From: JAQGMO01 sp050954505
GTDB lineage: Bacteria > Pseudomonadota > Gammaproteobacteria > Burkholderiales > Burkholderiaceae_D
DNA: 26,165 bases
NCBI GenBank assembly: GCA_050954505.1
Contig: JBPBPY010000012.1
Span: forward strand, 1-26,165
Direction of reading: 5' to 3'
This document shows, one piece after another, positions 13,812 to 23,232 of the stretch. The notes beneath the pieces are model-generated. The model did not search any database. It was given only the letters and a program-made list of their open reading frames with translations, and was not told the origin of the DNA. Every line of letters begins with the position of its first letter. The stretch's first letter is position 1. Position numbers and translations under genes: made by a program.

Positions 13812-14450
13812 ATGGCTGACGCAATCAAGGACTTTGCCGCCCTCTCCAGCCTGCGCGAGCAACTCAGGCAGGCCGAACTGGCGCGCCAGAAAGAGGAGGC
13901 CGCGCGCGTGCTGCGCGAGGCACGCGAACGCTACGAGGCCGATCTGTTTCGCAACAGCATAGGGATGGTTGCGCCCTTGCCCATTCACGGCAAGGCAGCC
14001 CTGCCGCGCCCGAAGCCGGAGCCGATCGCACGCCAGCACCTGGCCGACGAACAGGCGGCGCTGGAACAATCGCTGTCCGATGAATTCAATGTCGATACCC
14101 TGCTCGACACCGACGATGAACTCAGCTTTACCCGCAATGGCATCGGCCAGGACACGGTGCGCAAACTGCGCCGTGGCCACTGGGTGACCCAGGCCCAGCT
14201 CGACCTCCATGGCTTGCGCACCGACGAAGCGCGTGAGGCATTGGCGCTGTTCCTGCGCAATGCCATCCGGCGCGGCCAGCGCTGCGTGCGCGTCATCCAT
14301 GGCAAAGGCCTGGGCTCGGTCAACAAGGAGCCGGTCCTGAAGCAGAAAGTGAGGAACTGGCTGCAGCAAAAGCAGGAAGTTCTGGCTTTTTGCCAGGCCC
14401 GCGCAGCCGACGGTGGCGCTGGCGCTTTGATGGTGCTGCTCAAATCCTGA
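13812..14450 (+). CDS. Smr-domain protein (putative endonuclease family)
   Basis: A 212-residue cytoplasmic protein. Residues about 5-55 are a charged helical, probably coiled-coil region (LREQLRQAELARQKEEAARVL). A variable linker is followed by a C-terminal Smr domain from about 130: LDLHGLRTDEAREAL, then VRVIHGKGLGS, then GGAGALMVLL. These are the LDxHG, HGKG and GxGA-type blocks of the family. Smr domains, first seen in MutS2, can nick DNA or cleave RNA; in stand-alone bacterial proteins the role is often ribosome rescue or nucleic-acid metabolism. The ATG at 13812 (MADAIKDF) is preferred over an in-frame GTG at 13791. It lies directly after trxB and may be cotranscribed. Confidence 0.88.
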   Translation: MADAIKDFAALSSLREQLRQAELARQKEEAARVLREARERYEADLFRNSIGMVAPLPIHGKAALPRPKPEPIARQHLADEQAALEQSLSDEFNVDTLLDTDDELSFTRNGIGQDTVRKLRRGHWVTQAQLDLHGLRTDEAREALALFLRNAIRRGQRCVRVIHGKGLGSVNKEPVLKQKVRNWLQQKQEVLAFCQARAADGGAGALMVLLKS

Positions 14451-14623
14451 AGCCGACCCTGGTTTCGTTGCCGAAGTCGGTTCAACGCTGGCGCTGCGCA
14501 TTCTGCGATGCGCCAATCCTGCCATGGAAATTGCGGAACCCTGGCGAAAGAAAACGTTACCAAGAATAAAGATCGCTCAGCGGCGCCGCCCTGCACGCGG
14601 ATCAAACGTTTTCCGGAGCCAGC

Positions 14624-16570
14624 ATGTCCACTCCCCTTTCCGCATCGCCTCGGTCCAGCGCCCTGCCTGCCGCCGAAGTGGCCGCCTTCGACCAGATCGC
14701 AGATCCAGCTAGCCGGCTCGATGGGGCCGATACGGTGGTCAAGCGCAAGAACCAGATCACGACCCTGCACAACAGCATATTGTCACGGTTTGGCAGCGTG
14801 CTGGGCCAGTTCGCTTCCGGCGCTGCCATGACTTCGCACGGACCGTCATGGAACGGCTTGCCGGACTCCCAGCGCGACGGCGCCTTGACGTTTGCCCGTG
14901 TGTGCCAGGAAGCCTGGCAGATCAAGGGTGATTACCTTCCAAGCGGCCGGCTGGACGACAAACCCAAAACGGTTGCAGTGAGCGTGGCAGAGGTGCGCGC
15001 CGCAAAGGCAGAGCAGCTCATCGCCGGTGCGTTGGGAAAAACCATCGCGCCAGCCCAAGCCGTGGCATTGAAGAATTCGGTCTGCACCGACCATACCGGA
15101 CGCATCCTCGGGACCCGGCCCAACAGCACGATCTCGGCAGCCGAAGTCAGCATGATTCATCAGCTGCACATCATTCAGGATCTGGGCAAGACCAATACGC
15201 CGGGTGAACGCTCGGTGGCCCGCACCGACCGCGAAATTCTGCTCGAATGCATTTCCATTTTGCGCTCTGCTTCACTGGCCGATCCCGACAATGCCGAATT
15301 GACCGGATTGGCCGAGCAGTTCAAGGCACTCTGGCTGGGCGCGAAAATCGGCACACCGGCCGTCGCTTCCGAGATGATCCAGTGCGCTCACACGTTGATG
15401 GCCAATTCCCCGGCACTGGCAAAGCGGATCCTCGCCTGTGCGTTCGAGGCGCTGGAAGCGCGCCACGATACCCAGCGGCTTGACAACACCTTTGGCCGAC
15501 GATTTGAAAGCGAGCTTGTGCACGCCCTGGTGCAAGCGCCTCCGCCTGGGGTGGTCAAGGCGGCCGGTCAATTCGCCGACTATCTCACCACGGTTGCGCT
15601 GGACCATTTCGAATTCCTGGCGCAACGAGGCGTGGACATGGACAAATTCCATCGGGAGCTGGTCGAACAGGTTATGGTTGAAAAATGGCCCTGGCATGCC
15701 GAACTGCCGCAAGTGGCAGCTTATCTACAGGCGCCGTCGGCAGCAAGCTTGTGCAGCTTGATGGAAAACCCACAGTCCAGCGGTTACGGAGTCATCCTGC
15801 AAGCGCAGTTGAGCTTGAACCTGGCATTGTCCCTGCCCAGGCTGGACTGGCGCAAAATGGCAGATAGCCATTACAACGAAGTGGTCAACCCGGCGCGCTC
15901 CAGATTTCCCTCGGCGCTGAAAGCGGCCATGGACAAACCGGCCGGCGCCGTGCCACAGTCGATGCCTGACGTCACTACACGCAGCTTCGGGCCTTTGCTG
16001 GTGCACCAGCTGCCCAATGAGGTTCCAGCGCAGTGGACGGCAGAAACTGCGGTCCAGTCCACCTATCGGCTCAATTTTGCCCTTAGCACGCAATTCGAAA
16101 AAAACCTGCTGGCGCGCGAGCAAAGCACGGTATGCGGCGTATCTGGCACGGCCAACCTGCTGACCTTTATGTTTCGCCATATGAGCGAGCGCAGTCAAAC
16201 AGAAGCGCCGCTGGCCGATTTCAACATCAGCGATGCATTTTGTGCGGTCATGATGTTCGTTACCTTTGCCGGCGGCCATACCTTGCCTGAATCGATTGCC
16301 ACGTTCCGCTCCATCATGGAGCGCGATGCGGCCGACGCTGCAGTCAATGCCGGCGCGCCGGCCGAGGCCAGGCAAGCCCATTGGCGCGATGTGGGCCGTC
16401 ACCAATTGGCGCAGTTTGCCCTCGACTATGGCCAGCTCGCGGACCTGTTCAGCAATCCCGAGACCAGTGCAGCGGTCAAAAATGCCGGCGACGTCGCTTT
16501 CGAGAAAACCCTGGAAATGTTCGACGGTTTGCGCCTGCAGCGTATGGGTGTCCAGGAGCCGTCGCAATAG
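14624..16570 (+). CDS. 648-residue protein of unknown family, possible secreted effector
   Basis: I do not recognise a family. The first 20 residues are Ser/Ala/Pro-rich (STPLSASPRSSALPAAE) and probably disordered, as is common in type III secretion signals, but no cleavable signal peptide is seen. The rest is mostly helix-prone with no membrane segment. A distinctive C-terminal part holds STVCGVSGTANLL (Cys504) and FVTFAGGHTLPES (His552), separated by an Asp-containing stretch (ADFNISDAF), which could be catalytic or cofactor-binding. The ATG has a GGAG site 5 nt upstream. It stands alone, 173 nt after the Smr gene and convergent with glnB. Codon use looks like the chromosome's. No secretion apparatus, chaperone or immunity gene is next to it, so the effector or toxin role is only a guess. 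Confidence 0.8.
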   Translation: MSTPLSASPRSSALPAAEVAAFDQIADPASRLDGADTVVKRKNQITTLHNSILSRFGSVLGQFASGAAMTSHGPSWNGLPDSQRDGALTFARVCQEAWQIKGDYLPSGRLDDKPKTVAVSVAEVRAAKAEQLIAGALGKTIAPAQAVALKNSVCTDHTGRILGTRPNSTISAAEVSMIHQLHIIQDLGKTNTPGERSVARTDREILLECISILRSASLADPDNAELTGLAEQFKALWLGAKIGTPAVASEMIQCAHTLMANSPALAKRILACAFEALEARHDTQRLDNTFGRRFESELVHALVQAPPPGVVKAAGQFADYLTTVALDHFEFLAQRGVDMDKFHRELVEQVMVEKWPWHAELPQVAAYLQAPSAASLCSLMENPQSSGYGVILQAQLSLNLALSLPRLDWRKMADSHYNEVVNPARSRFPSALKAAMDKPAGAVPQSMPDVTTRSFGPLLVHQLPNEVPAQWTAETAVQSTYRLNFALSTQFEKNLLAREQSTVCGVSGTANLLTFMFRHMSERSQTEAPLADFNISDAFCAVMMFVTFAGGHTLPESIATFRSIMERDAADAAVNAGAPAEARQAHWRDVGRHQLAQFALDYGQLADLFSNPETSAAVKNAGDVAFEKTLEMFDGLRLQRMGVQEPSQ

Positions 16571-16633
16571 ACACGCCACGTCTGCAAGCAGGGAGCAGGG
16601 AGCAGGCGGTCCGATCAGGCCTCTTCGGCTGCG

Positions 16634-16651
16634 CCCAGGGGCTCCCCCGGG
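16634..16651. terminator. GC-rich hairpin between convergent genes
   Basis: CCCAGGGG and CCCCCGGG pair as an 8-bp stem with one mismatch and a tiny loop, midway between the stops of the 648-residue protein gene and glnB. There is no T tract on either strand, so intrinsic termination would be inefficient. The nearby spacer also has a 7-bp tandem repeat (GCAGGGA, about 16588-16606). Confidence 0.3.
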
Positions 16652-16736
16652 CTGGCCAGTTTCGCCGCACTGTCCCCGGTCGCCGCGCTTGTCGCTTTGC
16701 GGATTTTCACAGCGCAGACGCCCGCAAGGGTGTGCC

Positions 16737-17075
16737 TCAGACTGCGTCGACGCCGGTTTCGCCGGTACGGATACGGATGACCTGTTCCACTGCAGTGACA
16801 AAAATCTTGCCGTCGCCAATCTTGCCAGTACGTGCTGCCTTGATGATCGCTTCCACAGCGCGGTCGCAGACATCTTCCGCGACCACGGCTTCGACTTTCA
16901 CCTTGGGCAGGAAATCGACCACATACTCGGCACCCCGATATAGCTCGGTATGGCCCTTCTGGCGTCCGAAACCCTTGACTTCGGTAACGGTCAAGCCACT
17001 CACGCCAACGATGGCCAAGGCCTCGCGCACTTCGTCGAGCTTGAATGGTTTGATGATTGCGGTGATTTGTTTCAC
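16737..17075 (-). CDS. glnB: Nitrogen regulatory protein P-II
   Basis: A 112-residue P-II signal transducer. It forms a trimer that senses 2-oxoglutarate and ATP/ADP and is uridylylated by GlnD to report nitrogen status to targets such as GlnE and NtrB. The start is a GTG at 17075 with an AGGAG site 5 nt upstream (MKQITAIIKPFKL); longer versions lack similarity. The T-loop is intact with Tyr51, the uridylylation site, in LYRGAEYVVDFLPKVK. The C-terminal signature (TGKIGDGKIFV, then IRIRTGE) is complete. GlnB and GlnK are hard to separate by sequence alone. Placement next to nadE and without amtB favours GlnB. Confidence 0.93.
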   Translation of the reverse strand: MKQITAIIKPFKLDEVREALAIVGVSGLTVTEVKGFGRQKGHTELYRGAEYVVDFLPKVKVEAVVAEDVCDRAVEAIIKAARTGKIGDGKIFVTAVEQVIRIRTGETGVDAV

Positions 17076-17111
17076 GTTGACTCCTGAAGATTGCAATTGA
17101 ATTCCGGGCAC

Positions 17112-17117
17112 ATTATA
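17112..17117 (-). promoter_or_regulatory. Probable -10 element of the glnB promoter
   Basis: A perfect TATAAT on the minus strand lies 36 nt before the glnB GTG, giving a start near 17105 and a leader of about 30 nt. The -35 region is poor, so an activator or weak constitutive expression is possible. No sigma-54 GG/GC pair was found at the expected spacing. Confidence 0.5.
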
Positions 17118-17287
17118 AGGTTGCCGCATGATCCCCACCGGAAATCGTTGCGGGATCGGGGTGCCGGCAAATGGCAAACACACCACCAGCGAGCCGCCAG
17201 CATGCAGACAACAGACTGCAAAGCGCGCAAAAATCGGCTGGACGGCAGGCCAGGCCAGCCTGATCTACAGGGTAATGCGCTGTGCAT

Positions 17288-19351
<2,064 letters not shown>

Positions 19352-19519
19352 CGGGCGCTGCTCAAGTGGGCGGTCGGGTTGGTCATTCTGGCTGCAATCG
19401 GGCTTGCGAATCAGCAGGCCCCAAGTATAGTATGCCGGCGCCATCCCGGCACCACATGCTGCCGCCAGTCACATCGCCAGCCGAATTTGCGTAGAATGAG
19501 CTGACCACTTTTTCCCCCG

Positions 19520-20911
19520 ATGGGAGCCGTTCTGACTTACCGCACCCGTATCGTTTCCTCGCTGGCCGAAATCGGCCAGAGCGCCTGGGATGGCTTGCTG
19601 ATGCTGCAGCCCGACGCCAACCCGTTCCTGTCGTATGCATTCCTGCACGCGCTGCATGAATCGGGCAGCGCCAGCGCGGCCTCGGGATGGCAGCCGCAGT
19701 TCCTCACGCTCTGGAGCGATGTGGATGAACCCATCCAGCACACCGGCCCCAATGGCGCCGATGGCGCCGAACAGCCAGCGCAGGCCCGGCATCAGGAGCA
19801 ACAAGCCGGCCGGCAGGAGCGCGAACGAAACCCCGAAGAATCGGGCATTGGGTCCAACGAGGAAGCAGGCAAACAACCTGGTAGACATTGGCGTGGACAA
19901 GGAACCAGGCTGGAAGCCGCCATGCCCCTGTACGTCAAGAGCCACTCGTACGGCGAGTACGTCTTCGATTGGGCCTGGGCCGACGCCTACCGGCGCCATG
20001 GCCTGGACTATTACCCGAAACTGCTGTCTGCGATTCCATTTACGCCAGTGACCGGCGCCAGGCTGCTGGCGCGTGACGAGGATGCACGCGTCGCACTGGT
20101 GGCGGCGCTGGTGGAAATCGGCGACAGCAATGCCGGCGCCCACCAGGCCAAGCCCGGCCGGCGCGCACGTCAAAACCAGGAAGGCGGCTTGTCTTCCACC
20201 CATGTGCTCTACCCGCCGGCTGCACAGGCGAAGGCACTTGAAGAAGCCGGCTTCTTGCTGCGCTCGGGTGTGCAATTCCACTGGATTAACGCGGGCTACG
20301 CCGACTTCGACGCCTTCCTGGCCTCGCTGGAACATAAAAAACGCAAGAACATCCGTGCCGAGCGGCGCAAGGTGCGCGAGGCAGGCATCACCTTCGAACA
20401 CATACCCGGCACACGCGCGACCGGGGAGGACTGGCGCTTTTTCAAGCGCTGCTACGACCATACCTATGCCGAGCATCATTCCACACCCTACCTGAACCTG
20501 GATTTTTTCCAGCGCATTGGCGCTTCCATGCCGGAAAACCTGTTGCTGGTGGTCGCCAGCCGCGACGGCCGGCCAATTGCTTCATCACTGCTGGTGCACG
20601 ACGACCGCGTGCTGTACGGACGCTACTGGGGCGCGCTCGAATACCACCCCTGCCTGCATTTCGAGACAGCGTATTACCAGCCGCTGGAATTCTGCATCCA
20701 GCATGGCATCGGTTCGTTTGAAGGCGGCGCCCAGGGCGAACACAAGATGGCGCGCGGCTTTCTGCCGCAAAAGACCTGGTCAGCCCACCGCCTGGCGCAT
20801 CCCTCGTTCTCGGACGCGGTCGAACGTTTCCTGGCGCAGGAAAGCGGCGGCATCGACGCCTACATGGATGAGCTCAATGAGCGCAATCCATTCAAGGAAA
20901 CCGGCCGATAG
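19520..20911 (+). CDS. Predicted GNAT-fold N-acyltransferase (COG3146/DUF482 type) with insertions
   Basis: A 463-residue protein of the 'peptidogalycan biosynthesis/recognition' family (COG3146-like), a double GNAT-fold group of uncertain substrate. Family blocks are clear: PFLSYAFLHALHESGS (about 35-50), AMPLYVKSHSYGEYVFDWAWA (134-154), YYPKLLSAIPFTPVTGARLL (164-183), SLEHKKRKNIRAERRKV (269-285) and GAQGEHKMARGFLP near the C-terminus. Two segments are unlike the family: residues about 67-131, rich in Gln, Glu, Arg and Gly, and about 203-223. Both are hydrophilic insertions that keep the frame. The ATG at 19520 has no strong ribosome site. A TAGAAT at 19492-19497 may be its -10. It diverges from nadE. 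The reaction is unknown; transfer of an acyl group from CoA or aminoacyl-tRNA is inferred. Confidence 0.88.
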   Translation: MGAVLTYRTRIVSSLAEIGQSAWDGLLMLQPDANPFLSYAFLHALHESGSASAASGWQPQFLTLWSDVDEPIQHTGPNGADGAEQPAQARHQEQQAGRQERERNPEESGIGSNEEAGKQPGRHWRGQGTRLEAAMPLYVKSHSYGEYVFDWAWADAYRRHGLDYYPKLLSAIPFTPVTGARLLARDEDARVALVAALVEIGDSNAGAHQAKPGRRARQNQEGGLSSTHVLYPPAAQAKALEEAGFLLRSGVQFHWINAGYADFDAFLASLEHKKRKNIRAERRKVREAGITFEHIPGTRATGEDWRFFKRCYDHTYAEHHSTPYLNLDFFQRIGASMPENLLLVVASRDGRPIASSLLVHDDRVLYGRYWGALEYHPCLHFETAYYQPLEFCIQHGIGSFEGGAQGEHKMARGFLPQKTWSAHRLAHPSFSDAVERFLAQESGGIDAYMDELNERNPFKETGR

Positions 20912-21341
20912 CGTCACTGTGTGAAGATTTCAGGCATCCGGAATCTATTCATCTTTCTATTCAAAACGGCGTTTTCCCCCATGAGCCAGGTCCGGATTTA
21001 TCTATTCATGAATGTCCGGGGGATCGCGTTTTGATGCAACGGCGCAAGCTAGCCATCAAAACAAACGCCATGGCGCGCTACGCACGCTGCTCGCGCGCCA
21101 CTTGCGCGTCTTGAATACGCTGCAGCCGGAACCGCGGCAACATGGAAAAGCCCTGCAGACGACGCCGTGGCGTCAACTGCAGGGCTCTTGTTCGCATCGT
21201 GCATCGATTCAAAGCTGTTATCCGGGCTCCAAGTGGCAAAGGGATTGTGCTTTGAACCTGCCTTGACCGGGACTTGAACTTTCATAAGGGAACATGTGCC
21301 GTCCAGGGCTAATTGCACTTCAGGAATGATTACTGCCAGAC
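20912..21341. other. 430-nt spacer between convergent acyltransferase and ppa genes
   Basis: No gene is seen. It holds an imperfect direct repeat (TCCGGA followed by ATCTATTCAT at 20937-20952, and again with three extra T at 20991-21009), a palindromic ATTCATGAAT at 21004-21013, and the strong hairpin annotated separately as the ppa terminator. Confidence 0.5.
21146..21186 (-). terminator. Rho-independent terminator downstream of ppa
   Basis: A perfect 10-bp inverted repeat (AGCCCTGCAG 21149-21158 and CTGCAGGGCT 21177-21186) encloses a second pairing (GACGC / GCGTC). On the minus strand it is followed by TTTT. It lies about 155 nt past the ppa stop. The plus-strand side has only a weak T-rich tail but could also help end the acyltransferase transcript. 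Confidence 0.7.
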
Positions 21342-21890
21342 TCAAGCCTTCGATGCAGCCTGCTGCTTGGCATAGGCTGCCACGCCATTCTGGATTTCCT
21401 GCTTGGCTTCTTCAGGACCGAACCAGCCCTGGATCTTGACCCACTTGCCTTTTTCCAGGTCCTTGTAATGCTCGAAGAAATGCTGGATCTGCTGCAGGCG
21501 CAGGTCGTTGATGTCTTCCGGCTTTTGCCAGTGCGAATAAATCGGCAAGACCTTGTCAACCGGCACCGCCAGCAGCTTGGCATCTTCACCGGCTTCGTCG
21601 GACATCTTCAGCACGCCGATCGGGCGGCAGCGCACCACCACGCCCGGGAACAGCGGAAATGGCGTGATGACCAGCACATCGCATGGATCGCCGTCGTCGG
21701 ACAAAGTCTGCGGAATGTAACCATAGTTGCACGGATAGTGCATGGCCGTGCCCATGAAGCGGTCGACAAAAATCGCGCCGGTATCCTTGTCCACTTCATA
21801 CTTGATTGGGTCGGCATTCATCGGGATTTCGATGATGACGTTGAAATCGTTCGGCAGGTCGCGGCCGGCAGGTACCAGGTTCAGGCTCAT
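21342..21890 (-). CDS. ppa: Inorganic pyrophosphatase (family I)
   Basis: A soluble cytoplasmic enzyme that hydrolyses pyrophosphate to phosphate with Mg2+, pulling biosynthetic reactions such as nucleic acid synthesis and tRNA charging forward. At 182 residues it has the bacterial hexameric family I length. The metal-binding signature is visible as DDGDPCD at 65-71 (Asp66, Asp68, Asp71), preceded by MHYPCNYGYIP (50-60). The active-site region KVLPIYSHW and the C-terminal HYKDLEKGKWVKI block are present. The start is ATG at 21890 (MSLNLVPAG), the usual N-terminus. It is a single-gene unit with its own -10 upstream and a strong terminator downstream. Confidence 0.97.
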   Translation of the reverse strand: MSLNLVPAGRDLPNDFNVIIEIPMNADPIKYEVDKDTGAIFVDRFMGTAMHYPCNYGYIPQTLSDDGDPCDVLVITPFPLFPGVVVRCRPIGVLKMSDEAGEDAKLLAVPVDKVLPIYSHWQKPEDINDLRLQQIQHFFEHYKDLEKGKWVKIQGWFGPEEAKQEIQNGVAAYAKQQAASKA

Positions 21891-21931
21891 GGTGGATTCT
21901 CGAAAATGTGGTGTGGATAAAAAGATGGCAA

Positions 21932-21937
21932 ATTATA
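21932..21937 (-). promoter_or_regulatory. -10 element of the ppa promoter
   Basis: A perfect TATAAT on the minus strand lies 41 nt before the ppa ATG, giving a start near 21925. The -35 region is A-rich and matches the consensus poorly. Confidence 0.5.
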
Positions 21938-21981
21938 CCCGCTGCACCGGGCCGTTTTTTTACCAGCATTAAAGTGTTACG

Positions 21982-22020
21982 AAAAAAGCAGCAACGCCCG
22001 GGCAGGCCGGTGACTGCTGC
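21982..22020 (-). terminator. Rho-independent terminator of the hem operon
   Basis: On the minus strand GCAGCA (22015-22020) pairs with TGCTGC (21988-21993), with further GC pairing inside, followed by six T (21982-21987). It begins 10 nt after the hemY stop and is well placed to end the hemCDXY message before ppa. Confidence 0.75.
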
Positions 22021-22030
22021 AACGCGTGCT

Positions 22031-23227
22031 TTACAGCAGCGTCGCCAGCGCGCATTGGCGATAGTGGTAAGCAGCCCGGCTGTCGTCGTTGAGCGCCTCG
22101 AACAACTGCGCCAGCTTCAGGTGGGTTTCGCGCACCAGCCGCCCGGGGGCCGCGTTCGACAACGCCTGCTCCAGATAGCGCTGCGCCTTGCCCCAGAGTT
22201 TCTGCTTCAAACAAAAACTGCCCAGCGTCAGCGCCAGCTCGGCGTCGCCATGATGGCTGACGAGCCAGTGTTCGCAGCGTTCGATCTGCGTCAACAGTGC
22301 CGGCGTGCCCTCGGCGGCGGCAGAGTCGCGGTAGGCGCGCACCAGCCGCTCATCCCATTCCAGCGCCAGCGCTTTTTCGGTCAACAGGCTGGCCTCGGCA
22401 AACAGGCCGCGCGCATTGAAGGCGTTTGCAGCCCGCACGGCAATGAAAGGCTTGCTGCGGTCTTCCTGCGGAATGGCAGACCAGATGCGGCGCACCGATT
22501 CGACATCGTGGGTCGGGTTCGACAGCAGGTCTTCATAAGCAAGCTCACGCAAGCGTAACGACAAGGCCGGATGCAGGGCATTGTTCTTGTCCAGCGCCCG
22601 CACCAGGCGCAAGACCTCGGGCCAGTTGCGGGCCTGCTGGTTGGCGCGCAAGGCCAGCCGCTGGGCATGGATGTGGCGCGTGCCGCTGGCATTCAGGGCT
22701 TGCACCGCTTCCAGCGCAGCGGCCGGTTGATGGTCGTCGATGAGCAATTCGATGGCCGTCATCAAACGGGCGGTACGCAGCGGATCGGCATCGTCGACGC
22801 GCGCCAGCCATGCGTCACGGCGTACCGATTGCTGCATGCGGTGCGCTGCGCGTGCACCAACCAATGCGGCCAGCGCGGCATTGGCCGGCGCTTCGGCGGC
22901 CCGCTGCGCCGCTTTCTCGGCATGCCCGAAACGCCCTTCGAACAAGAACTTCATTGCATCACGCAGTGCGCGATTGCCTTCGCGTTCGCGCTTTTCCAGC
23001 CGGTAGGCGGCCACCCGCTGCGGCATTTGCTGGGCCGTGCGCAGCGCTGCCAGCGCCGCGATCAGCAAGCCCACCAGGACGACGGCGGTGAGGAGGAACA
23101 GATTGAGCGACAGGTCGACACGGTAAGGTGGATAGAACAGCACCACATTGCCGGCATTGAAGCGCGCCAGAACCGCCAGGCCGATGGCAGTGGCGGTCAA
23201 CAGGAGAAACCAGAGAAAAGGACGCAT
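22031..23227 (-). CDS. hemY: HemY-type TPR membrane protein of haem biosynthesis operon
   Basis: A 398-residue inner-membrane protein of the proteobacterial HemY family, unrelated to Bacillus protoporphyrinogen oxidase HemY. Two N-terminal membrane segments are visible (about 4-22, FLWFLLLTATAIGLAVL, and about 42-62, NLFLLTAVVLVGLLIAALA). The HemY N-terminal domain with LEKREREGNRALRDAMKFLFEGRFGHAEKAA follows. The C-terminal half has tetratricopeptide-like helices (LGSFCLKQKLWGKAQRYLEQAL, then AYHYRQCAL). It probably organises late haem enzymes at the membrane; the exact role is not settled. It starts 5 nt after hemX ends and is the last gene of the operon. Confidence 0.93.
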   Translation of the reverse strand: MRPFLWFLLLTATAIGLAVLARFNAGNVVLFYPPYRVDLSLNLFLLTAVVLVGLLIAALAALRTAQQMPQRVAAYRLEKREREGNRALRDAMKFLFEGRFGHAEKAAQRAAEAPANAALAALVGARAAHRMQQSVRRDAWLARVDDADPLRTARLMTAIELLIDDHQPAAALEAVQALNASGTRHIHAQRLALRANQQARNWPEVLRLVRALDKNNALHPALSLRLRELAYEDLLSNPTHDVESVRRIWSAIPQEDRSKPFIAVRAANAFNARGLFAEASLLTEKALALEWDERLVRAYRDSAAAEGTPALLTQIERCEHWLVSHHGDAELALTLGSFCLKQKLWGKAQRYLEQALSNAAPGRLVRETHLKLAQLFEALNDDSRAAYHYRQCALATLL

Positions 23228-23232
23228 CGGGA

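Noticed and set aside
12772..13824. 350-codon open frame antisense to trxB
   Set aside because: It mirrors TrxB, whose FAD, CATC and NADPH motifs are intact on the plus strand.
14535..14566. HrpL-type box (GGAACC ... CCA) upstream of the unknown 648-residue gene
   Set aside because: GGAACC is present, but the second half is CCAAGAA after 19 bp instead of CCACNNA after 15-17 bp, so it does not meet the consensus.
15725..16873. 382-codon minus-strand frame overlapping the 648-residue unknown gene
   Set aside because: It spans two unrelated plus/minus units and starts inside glnB. The plus-strand frame is longer, has a good ribosome site and a protein-like composition.
17076..17287. Sigma-54 promoter for glnB
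   Set aside because: No GG/GC pair with the required spacing was found; a TATAAT at 17112-17117 explains expression better.
19469..20479. 336-codon minus-strand frame across the acyltransferase with membrane-like segments
   Set aside because: The plus strand carries clear family blocks on both sides. The hydrophobic look is the expected antisense of Gln/Glu/Arg-rich codons. It is kept only as a hint about the insertion's origin.
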